Positions 55,840-64,000 of a stretch of 64,000 bases of DNA are shown piece after piece. The notes under the pieces were generated by a model, which saw nothing but the letters and a program-made list of their open reading frames with translations, was not told where the DNA came from and searched no databases. The translations under genes and the position numbers were made by a program. The stretch's first letter is position 1. Each line of letters begins with the position of its first letter. The stretch spans positions 18,126,260 through 18,190,259 of the forward strand of contig ML677364.1 of NCBI GenBank assembly GCA_007922305.1, written 5' to 3'. The stretch is from Dermatemys mawii. Lineage: Eukaryota; Chordata; Testudines; Dermatemydidae.

Positions 55840-56895
55840 AGACGGAAAGCTGAGTAGTTTATCCCTACAAGGGAAGTAGGATATTGTTGAGGAAGTGGAG
55901 GGCACTCTAGCTATTCTCTCTCCCCTGGGACTGATCCAACTCCTAATGAAGTCAGCGGAAAGACTCCCATTTACTTCTATGGGGGCTGAATCAGGTGTTT
56001 TAAGAGGAGTGAATCTGGGAAATGGAATACATCTCCCCTTTTTCTCATGTTGCTTTTGAGCCTGACTACTCCCAAATGCTGAGTTCTGCTGTCAGTCCCA
56101 GTGATCTGCAGCTAAGAAATGTCACCAAAGTAATAATCATTCCCGCTCCTCCCAGCTGAACACATCCAGTGAAATTGGTGCAAAGCCTGACAGGCCAAAT
56201 GGGAGACCTAAGAATAGGGTCAGATTTATTGTGTTTCTTTAAATGAGTCATGATCGGGGATCAAAAACTGGAGGCAGGAGGGACAGTGACCTGGGGGAGG
56301 ATAAATGAAAAGCTCAGTTTGGGGAATTAAAAGAGAGAGGTGGTGTGGGGAGACTAGAAAGGGTGGTCAAAGCTTACTACTGGAAATTAAGGCTCCAATT
56401 CCACAGATCATTTGGGCACATGCTGAACTTTAAGCAGAAGAACACTACAACTGAGACTACTCATATATTTTAAATTTAGCACGTGCTTAAATGTGTAAGA
56501 CTGAATGGGACTCAGAGTCAATGGAGCTATTTATTTGCTTAAAGTTAATGTGTTTAAGTGGTTTTACTCAGAACCTATAGAGGTAAAGTTCTAAAGGAGA
56601 CTAAGATAAGGAGACAACAAAAGAATCTTAAAATTGTAAGTTACCATCTGAAGTCTGATATTTAGATTAAGGATCACAGAACATGAAATCTTTGTGAGGA
56701 AGGAGCAGAGATCATGCCATTGTATTCTTTTGTTCAGCAGATAAGCTGTAATAATACATCTCTGACTGTTGATTCATTGAAATAAGTAGAGCAGAAAATA
56801 CACTAACAGTGCATTTTCCTTATGCATTTTATTTCTGTATTACACTATCAACACCAGTATGACAGTTACTCTAATAAAATGAGTCTGCTTGCCTT
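55840..56895. other. Unassigned; CAATGGG-type motif near 55943
   Basis: At 55940-56000 'aatgaagtcagcggaaagactcccatttacttctatgggggctgaatcagg' is a variant of the palindromic motif at 47806. At 56400-56590 'cacgtgcttaaatgtgtaagactgaatgggactcagagtcaatgg' is another form. No gene is seen. Confidence 0.4.
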
Positions 56896-56898
56896 CTT

Positions 56899-56938
<40 letters not shown>

Positions 56939-56944
56939 CACACA
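56899..56944. repeat. Compound microsatellite (CA)11(TA)9(CA)3
   Basis: CA repeats at 56899-56920 pass directly into TA repeats at 56921-56938 and back to CA. The block is purely alternating pyrimidine-purine and can adopt Z-DNA or cruciform form. Confidence 0.95.
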
Positions 56945-57130
56945 GATACTGGGGAAAGTGTATCTTTGGAGGAGGGGGAAATACTAACCCCTCCCTTTCT
57001 GCACAGGAACAACATGTTACAAAGGGAGATTCTACACATGGACAGTAGAGGCAAGATAAGACCTGGCCTTAACACATTATTATTATTTTTATAGGCTGGA
57101 ATTTTCAAATGTGCCCATCTCTTAGATGAC

Positions 57131-57175
57131 TTAGTTGGGGATTAGTCTTGCTTTGAGCAAGGGATTGGACTAGAT
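57131..57175 (+). repeat. Outer SINE/CR1-type tail, 5' part
   Basis: 'ttagttggggattagtcttgctttgagcaagggattggactagat' is the plus-strand tail region of the same SINE type that follows in reverse. It is resumed at 57367-57390 by 'tccaactctgatattctatgagtc'. The two parts are separated by a reversed copy. Confidence 0.65.
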
Positions 57176-57366
57176 CATAGAATAACAGGGTTGGAAGGGA
57201 CCTCAGGAGATCATCCAGTCCAACCCCCTGCTCAATGCAGGACCAATCCCCAATTAAATCATCCAACAGATTTTTGCTCCATATCCCTAAATGGCCCCCT
57301 CAAGGGCTGAACTCACAACCCTGGGTTTAGCAGGCCAATGTTTAAAGCACTAAGCCTTCCCTCCCC
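57176..57366 (-). repeat. tRNA-derived SINE with CR1-like tail (turtle CryI type)
   Basis: Read on the minus strand it has a tRNA-like head ('ggcttagtgctttaaacattggcctgctaaacccagggttgtgagttcagccc', with B box GAGTTCAGCCC), a middle 'ggccatttagggatatggagcaaaaatctg', and a tail 'gggggttggactggatgatctcctgaggtcccttccaaccctgttattctatg'. This is the layout of the CryI SINE family described from cryptodiran turtles, a tRNA head with a tail shared with CR1 LINEs. It is the best taxonomic marker in the window. Confidence 0.8.
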
Positions 57367-57390
57367 TCCAACTCTGATATTCTATGAGTC
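57367..57390 (+). repeat. Outer SINE/CR1-type tail, 3' end
   Basis: TCCAACTCTGATATTCTATG is the end of a plus-strand tail whose first part is at 57131-57175. Confidence 0.6.
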
Positions 57391-59490
57391 TATCAACTCC
57401 CACTGAAATTCAGTAAAAATTGGGCACCTGACTTGCACAGGATCCTTTGAAGCTCACAGTTATAATAACCGAAGTGTATTAAAAACATGAAAAAGAGAAG
57501 GGTTGAAACTGCATACAGACTAAATGATATCATTGTCATGAGAAGTGAAGACAAGATAGAAGGGAATTGGTAGGGAGACTAGGTTACAGGTACAAGATTA
57601 TGGGAGTGATTTTTCTCTCTTACACTGGTGTATTTCAGGATCATCTCTGCTGAAGTCAAAAGGATTTTACCGGTGATGGAAAAAAACCCAATATGAATGA
57701 GAGGAAAATCAGGCCTTTTGCATTTGTTTCAATGTTTGGCATGGGTCTTGAAAATATATTTCTTTTCAATAAAGGTATATTTAAACAAAACATTTCAGCA
57801 TGAGAATGGGGATTGAATGTGTATTACTTGTTGGATCACCTTTGCTCATTTATCCAGTTGGAATGAATACATTTAATTTCTCTCCTGTTTCATCTACTTT
57901 AATATTTAACAATTTGCTGTCATCACAGGCCCCACTATATGCATATGCAGAATGTTAAATACCTGTGCAGTCCCTTTGACTTCAGAAGAACTACTCACAT
58001 GGGGAAAGCCATCCATGTACTGATGGGTAGTTTGATCACATTTTCATATTCAAAAAATAACCCATAGTCCATATTCCAATTCAAAATAATAATTTTGTCA
58101 AGTGCACAAAGGTGAGGATGTGCTATAGCGCAATCTGATGTGTAAAATACACACAGTAATATTTTTTAAAAAGAATATGGAAATCTGTTAATCAGAATTA
58201 GAATAATTAAAATATAAAAGGACATGAATAAATTGAGGTGATACTTTTTAATAATGAGACTCTAATAAGCAATGGAAATAGCAGCCTGGATCATCAAGTT
58301 GGCTTCCTCACACGAAGGGGACCTCCCATATGCGGCTCTCTCCTGCCTTCATAAAAAGGGAGAAGTGCTGCTTTCATAGCATTCTCCCCCTGCCTGAATT
58401 CCTCTGGCTACCACTCCGGGTGGAACTGGTGAGGTGAGGGAGGGAGAAGACTGGCTGTTCCCCAGTGTACCATTCCCTGACAACCCTACAAAGAAGAGAC
58501 ATTTAAAACAGAATATGATTCTACAGGGTAAGCTTCATGGCCAATACTGAACTGCCTGGTGCCCGAGGTTCAGGTCCTCTGCTACAGAGCTGAGCAGCCT
58601 AAGGAGAGCTGCTACCGGAGCAGAACAGCATGGATGGCTCTGCCTCCATGGAGTGAGGGGTGGGGGAAGGTCTCTCCTCTATGATCAGCCGAGGCAGAAT
58701 CAATTTCTATTTTTGTTTCATTTCACTGGAGCTATCAATGTTTATTTTTAAGTATTTTTTTGTTTGTACTGATTTAAATTTTAACCGTTGCAGTCAGACG
58801 ATGGATTTGCATGCTCAGACAATAGTTATTTAATGACAATAAATGTTGAGATTCAAAAATGTAAAGTTTTATAACTATGAAAACACAAATTGTCAATGGC
58901 ACGTGTCAACATATACAAAGAAAATACCCTTAAATCAAACTCTAATTACTTCTGAAGCAGCATTTGTCTTACTTGGCCTATCTGTAAATTCTGATGATCT
59001 TCCGCAGAATTTTTTTCTTCGATTTTTGTGTGTACAGTGAAATTGATGTTTACTGACATTTATCAATAAATATGCAATCCTTCCAAATGTATCTACAATT
59101 CACAGTGCTGGGGCAGTTTTCCTTGTGTAACTGTATAGTCGTTCAGTCCTCCTAGAACGATACATGGCAGGAAACAATGCCTGGGGAAACTCATGGAAAT
59201 GCCCTGGACTTCTTCTAGCCCCTTGCTGCTGGTGACTTGGCTTATTGAATAAATGTCTGACTCTTGGATGCTTTAATCCAGTTGTATTTTACTTTAATAA
59301 AGCAAATGCAAAAGCTTTTTCTGAGCTCATCTGAATGAAATAAAATACATCTGTGCAGTTCAGTGATCCCTCCATGCATACAATGCTTCCAAAAGACCTT
59401 TTTATTCTGTATCTAGTTCCAACTGGCTGTGTATAACAAGAGCTTCACAGCACCTCATCCAGACTCTTTGTCCAGGAAGTTCAGCCGTTA
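57391..59490. other. No gene or repeat recognised
   Basis: AT-rich, repeat-poor. A GC-richer patch at 58290-58680 holds no recognised element. Confidence 0.4.
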
Positions 59491-59493
59491 AAG

Positions 59494-60033
59494 CAGGGGT
59501 GGGCAGACTTTTTGGCCTGAAGGCCACATTGGGGTTGCAAAATTGTATGGGGGGCAGGCTAGGGAAAGCTGCGCCTTCCTGAACAGCCTGGCTCGCCCCC
59601 TATCTGACTCCCCCCGCTTCCTTTCCCCTGACCCCTAGCCACACACCCATCCCCTGACAGACCTCTGGTACTCCCATGCCCTATCCAATCCCCGCCCCCC
59701 ATTCCCTATCCCCTGATTGCCCCCGCAAACCTCTGCCCAATCCAACCTCTCCTTGCTCCCTGTCTCCTGACTGTCCTCAGGAATCCCTGCCCTTTATCCA
59801 TCCCCCCGTTTCTGGCTCCGGCCCTGGCCCCCTTACCACACTACTGCCAGGGTGCCCCCCGCAGGACCATGCATCCCTGCCCCAGAGCACTGCCCGCGCA
59901 GCGTGATAAGGCTGTGGGAGAGGGGGAACAGCAGGGAAGAGGCCAAGAGGAGTCTCCCTGGCAAGCTCAAGGACCGGGCAAGATGGTCCTGAGGGCCAGA
60001 TGTGGGCCACGGGCCATAATTTGCCCACCCCTG
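59494..60033 (-). mobile_element. hAT non-autonomous element, 540 bp, with 8-bp duplication
   Basis: The ends CAGGGGTGGGCAGACTTTTT and (reverse) CAGGGGTGGGCAAATTATGG are inverted repeats. The flanks CGTTAAAG (59486-59493) and CCTTAAAG (60034-60041) match at 7 of 8, the hAT duplication length. It is of the same type as 43915-44637, read in the opposite orientation ('ttttggcctgaaggccacat' at left here, 'aggccaaaaagtttgcccacccctg' at right there). The C-rich interior has no transposase. Confidence 0.85.
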
Positions 60034-60041
60034 CCTTAAAG

Positions 60042-60805
60042 GTTCAGTTCCCCAGTACCACAATCAGGCTGATTGCTTTGGTGTCCAGAAAAAATTGTCT
60101 CTTTCTAGTATGTTACCCTGCTTCTCTCTCATATTGTTGATCTCATTTAAAGAATCAGACTAATATACTGATAACTGCCGAAGTGAGGAATACACAGACG
60201 CAGCCTTGGCCCAGGAAGAAAATGCCTTATGCACGGTGGTACTGGAAAAAATTGCTAGTGTTTTCTTCTGGTGAGTGGGGAGAACTGCTTGCCAGAGTCA
60301 GGATCAGTCTCTATTCAGTCTCTATTTCAGGTGCACACCGAAATCAAGAAAACAAGGACCAGCAAGTGAGTTAACAGGTGAAGGGTGTCCTCTTTTGTAA
60401 TGTATGTTTTTCACTTGTGAAAGGAGTAGCCTAGATTTTTATGCCCACTTGAAATGGATTATAATTATGCCACTGAGCCTGCAGTTAACTATACTTTGAG
60501 ATCGAAGACATTCTATATAATTGTTATAGGGTTGTGTGAATGCGAAACCTTGCACTGGGAATTTGTACAATGACTGTACAGTTCAGGACTAAGTTTATAC
60601 ATGAATATTTTCTAAGGTTGTAATTAACTGTGCATATATACAGGACAAGTTCAATAAAAAATGGCCCTATGGGATAGTAATAAAGTCACTTCCTACAGAG
60701 CACATGTTTGCCCTCATAGTTTCACTAGATTTGGTACTGTTAGGAATATTTTAGACTATTGAAATCCACTCATCTTTAAAGGTTTCAGTTCCACATACTT
60801 TTCAA
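60042..60805. other. No gene or repeat recognised
   Basis: The open frame 60183-60374 contains a good splice-donor-like TCTGGTGAGT at about 60267-60276 but no family resemblance; not called. Confidence 0.35.
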
Positions 60806-60809
60806 AGGA

Positions 60810-60945
60810 GGTTAATTCATTATCCCCATTTTACAGACATGGAAACTAAGGCACAGAGAAGTGCCTTACCTAAGGTCACTGGCCAAGCTAGGACAGCTCT
60901 TCTAAGTCCCAGCCCAGGGTGTATTTATTAGGCCCCATTGCCTGC
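60810..60945 (-). repeat. MIR-like SINE fragment
   Basis: 'attatccccattttacagacatggaaactaaggcacagagaagtgccttacctaaggtcactggccaagctagg' is the MIR 3' half in reverse, well conserved. Confidence 0.7.
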
Positions 60946-60964
60946 CTTGAAGCCATCTGCTTAT

Positions 60965-61030
60965 TTCCAAAATTCAGCTAAGTCAATGGGAATCTTTCCA
61001 TTAACTTCAGTGGGCTTTGGATCAGACCAC
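60965..61030. repeat. Palindromic CAATGGG repeat motif
   Basis: 'gctaagtcaatgggaatctttccattaacttcagtgggctttggatcag' is a close relative of the motif at 47806-47876; CAATGG and CCATTA face each other. Confidence 0.45.
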
Positions 61031-62310
61031 TGGCTTGTAAAGGATCTTTTGTCAAGTGCCAAAGGGTTAGGATTTAATGCACAGGAGAATGGAGTTAATT
61101 GGAAGTGAGATTGAAATTTAATTCTGAAAAGGGGAAGTGATAGGTGGAGGACAAAAGAAGCAGTGTAATATGATCTCAGCAATGACTGATTGCAGTTTGT
61201 CAGTGAATTATCACCTTGAATTTAGGAGTTCTGTAAATCAGAATAAAATATGGCACTTTCTTGGGGCCCAATTTCATATCTCTTATTCAAGTAGTCCTAT
61301 TTGTTCCAATACGACTACTCTCTGAAAAAGTAAGTACCCCTCAGCATGAGGAAGGATTGAAGAATTAGTCTTTGTGTTAACTGTCTTTTTATTTATAGTC
61401 ATAAGATGGTAAAATAAGCCACCAAGTTTTGAATGGGTAAAAGGAAATAGCAGTCTAGTTTGGCTTTCCAACCTTTAATCAGTAGTTAAAACAGAGACCG
61501 CTCTTTAGTGTAGCCTAACTTCATTCCAAAAGAATGGCTGCTACAGTACTTCAAAGTAACAAAATTTAAGGAACAGTGATAATTAAAGATAACTCAACTT
61601 ATTAACTCTCTATTCTTTTAGATTTTTCAGTCTTTGAGACAGTATAGTTCATGTGTATTGGCTAGCAGCACACAAACCATCAAGATAAAGGTTATTTCCA
61701 TATATTTTTCTTTACTATTATGCATTTCAATTATTTGTCCTTTTTACTAAAGCTATAAGATTAATGTATGAAGTTATGAGACATTGGAGTAGATGTGCCA
61801 GAAAACAAGTTATTGAAAATCACCAAAAGAATTTCAGCTGTATCTATTTAAATTGCAAAAACTCTTACAACAGAAACTATTATGAATAACTCCTGTTAGT
61901 GACAATATGTGCAAAATCCTTCATTAGGATTGTATTTTCTAATGTTCATGTTTTGTAAGTATTAAAACTAATAAACAGAAAGTTAGGGAAGAGAATGCAA
62001 CCCCATGAGTCATTATGTCTGTCTTCTGATTTGTACATTCATCTGATGTGCTTTTTCAGTCCACAAATTGGAAAAAATCCAAGGAAATGAATAAATAGAT
62101 TGCTTTGATTGCAGTTTCAATTTTTTAAAAAATTCATAGTGTAGTCAATCACGAAATGTTATGGTAATTACTGTAAAGATAACAGCTGTGCATACTCTTT
62201 AGATTGTTAACACTTTCTAAACTCCAGTGGGGGCCTAACTTGGACATTGCCAGACTTCCATCTGAAAACGACTGCTGTTCTTTCACACAGAAAGGGGTAA
62301 TACATTCTTT
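61031..62310. other. No gene or repeat recognised
   Basis: AT-rich, repeat-poor. Confidence 0.4.
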
Positions 62311-62315
62311 TCTGA

Positions 62316-62585
62316 GGGTAGGTCTACACTACTGCTTATATCAATATAACTTACGGCACTCAGGGGTGTGAAAAAGCCACAACCCTCTGTGTGACCCAAG
62401 TTACACCAACCTAAGTGGTGGTGTGGACAGCGCTATGCCATGGGGAGGTGGTATTTCACCGACACAGCTACTGCCTCTTGCAGAGGTGAAGTGATCACTC
62501 TGACAGGAGAGCTGTCTCCCATCAGCATAGGGCGTCTTCATCAGATGCGCTGCAGCGGTGTAGCGCTTCTAGTGTAGCCTAGTCC
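62316..62585. mobile_element. 270-bp Harbinger-type MITE, TGA duplication
   Basis: The ends GGGTAGGTCTACACTAC and (reverse) GGACTAGGCTACACTAG are inverted repeats, and TGA flanks both sides (62313-62315, 62586-62588). The interior ('cactcaggggtgtgaaaaagcc...ttacaccaacctaagt...gtgtggacagcgctatg') corresponds to that of 35779-36013. Confidence 0.75.
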
Positions 62586-62589
62586 TGAG

Positions 62590-63572
62590 AGAACAGTGGA
62601 GCATCAACCACAGGCAAAACTGAAGTTCTATGACCTTCAGGGTTTTTTAATGTCTTTAGTGCTATAAACCGTACAATATGTATGTTACAAATAGGGAACA
62701 AACCCTAATATCCTGTCTAGTCCTTTATATAGAACAGATAACGGATTATGCCAGTGTTGGCATTTTTGTTTCTCATTTTCTTCTCTTCATTTCGTATTAT
62801 AGTGTGGTGATACGCAACATTATCTCTGAACTGCTGCTGTAAAAATGTCTTTTTTTGATCTTGTAAGTCAAATCTGTGGTAAATCTAATAGGATGCCCAT
62901 TTTCTTTTTCTGGGTGATTGAAGGAAACTTTCAGCATTATTACAAAGTTAAATGTTCTGTTCACAGGAAAAAGTGTGCTACATGATAGAAAATATGCCAT
63001 AAACTAGACACTCTCTTTTATATTAGAAAGAACCCTTGATGAAAATAATATTGGGCATGACACACAAAACAATATTGAAACAATATTGCTGCTTAGCAGC
63101 TATTTTCAATGTCTAAATAATTGTGTCCATGGCAATTATTGACTTAAGATAGCCATATGCAGTAAAAAGTCACCTTTTTTCCCTTCTAAAGCACTGTAAC
63201 ATAAGGATTATGAAATAATGCATCAGGCTTTGTGATAGCTCAGGAAAACCCACTTGATAAGCTGTGGGGTTTTTTTTTCTCGAAGGGCTCTTTAAGCTCT
63301 TAGGCCTAAAGAGAGCTTAATTGAAGTTAATTGAGAAATTAAAAGCGGGTAAAATATTACAGGTAATAAAAAAAAGCCTTTCAGCAAATTAGCTAATTGT
63401 ACAATTGAACTGTCCTCCTGTGACTCCTCCTTACATTCCTTTTCTAAATGAACTCACCTGAAAAGATGGGATTCATTTATTGGGGAAGGATTCATAAAAT
63501 CATGAGTTTGCCAGAGGTCTTCCAATAGTTTGTGCAACCGACAAAACCTGACATTTTCTGAGTTCACTCATC
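62590..63572. other. Unassigned AT-rich DNA, repeat-poor
   Basis: No gene seen. 63280-63400 is rich in TTAATTGA/AATTAA-type motifs, which could be homeodomain sites, but base composition alone could explain this. Confidence 0.35.
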
Positions 63573-63576
63573 CCTA

Positions 63577-63861
63577 GGTGCAGATCTATACTATCCACTG
63601 TATCGGCGGGTAGAGATCGATCTTTCAGGGATCAATTTGTCACGTCAAATCAATCTCCGAGCACTCTCCTGTCAGCTCCGGTACTCCTCCGCTGCAAGAA
63701 GCTCAGGCAGAGTCAACGACGGAGTGGGAGCAGTCGACTCAGTGCCATGAAGATGCCGCGGTAAATCGACCTAAATACATCAATTTCAGCTACGTTATTT
63801 CTGTAGCTAAAGTTGTGTATCTTAGGTCGATCCTCACCCCCGCTACCAGTGTAGACCAGGG
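63577..63861. mobile_element. 285-bp MITE, CTA duplication
   Basis: The left end GGTGCAGATCTATACT and right end (reverse) CCCTGGTCTACACTGG are imperfect inverted repeats; CTA lies on both sides (63574-63576, 63862-63864). The interior has 'agatcgatctttcagggatcaatttgtcacgtc' and 'ggtaaatcgacctaaatac', typical of the GTCGAC-rich MITEs of turtles. Confidence 0.65.
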
Positions 63862-64000
63862 CTACTAGTCAGTCTTCAGCTGAAGGGACTGTTAGCATGG
63901 TGAATCATTCTGAATTAATCAGACTCTGCACCTCTCAAGAATGTTCAGCTGCATTGCATCTTGGGATGTCTATATTGGTGTATAGCAGAACTCCAGGAAA

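Noticed and set aside
60183..60374. Small frame with a good GTGAGT donor-like site
   Set aside because: No protein family and no acceptor upstream that makes a plausible exon.

Overview
This is vertebrate nuclear DNA, most likely from a turtle (probably Cryptodira). The base for that is the repeat content: a tRNA-derived SINE whose 3' tail is CR1-like, CR1-type LINEs with octamer tails, MIR-like SINEs, several LTR families, and PIF/Harbinger, hAT, Tc1/mariner-Tigger and GTCTACACTAC-ended MITEs. No host protein-coding exon could be recognised on either strand. Almost every open frame over 60 codons is a chance frame or lies in a repeat. The window looks like intergenic or intronic DNA full of transposon remains. 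Family names come from recognition of sequence, not from a database search.

Layout. 1-4,080: unique DNA, a GTAGC-ended DNA element, a 115-bp MITE with a 10-bp target duplication, and a solo LTR (2808-3751) flanked by CTCCC that holds a tRNA-Lys-like segment. 4,080-6,920: a decayed I/jockey-superfamily LINE (zinc knuckle, RT, RNase H, C-terminal part), broken by a hAT-type and a tRNA-like insert. 7,190-13,250: an LTR-like block, MITEs, a 187-bp Tigger MITE and an L2/L3-like LINE remnant. 13,256-16,980: a PIF/Harbinger element with a DDE transposase pseudogene (+) and a Myb/SANT-like partner pseudogene (-). 17-24.8 kb: a Tigger MITE made of tandem hairpins, a C-rich repeat, an antisense LTR, and long unassigned stretches.

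24.8-30.9 kb: a DNA element with a G-rich minisatellite interior, split by a minus-strand CR1-like LINE; a MITE split by an LTR-like element with a 6-7 bp duplication; a hairpin MITE; a hAT MITE; and a CR1 3' end. 32-46 kb: MITEs, a second C-rich repeat, a 652-bp Tigger-like element, a decayed LINE 3' end, two LTR-like blocks, a hAT element holding a 100-N assembly gap, and a hAT element that still encodes the transposase dimerisation domain. 46.8-50.9 kb: MIR-like SINEs and an antisense LTR with TATA box and polyA signal. 51,219-53,571: a second Harbinger copy, inverted relative to the first and lacking the transposase core. 53.6-64 kb: mostly unassigned AT-rich DNA with a compound microsatellite, a nested SINE pair, a second hAT copy (inverted relative to the gap-bearing one) and two terminal MITEs.

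The open reading frames that show recognisable protein families all belong to mobile elements and all are broken. No new functional system was found. The most informative features are the nested insertions, which give a relative order of transposon activity, and the Harbinger pair, which shows a two-gene element next to a core-deleted derivative.
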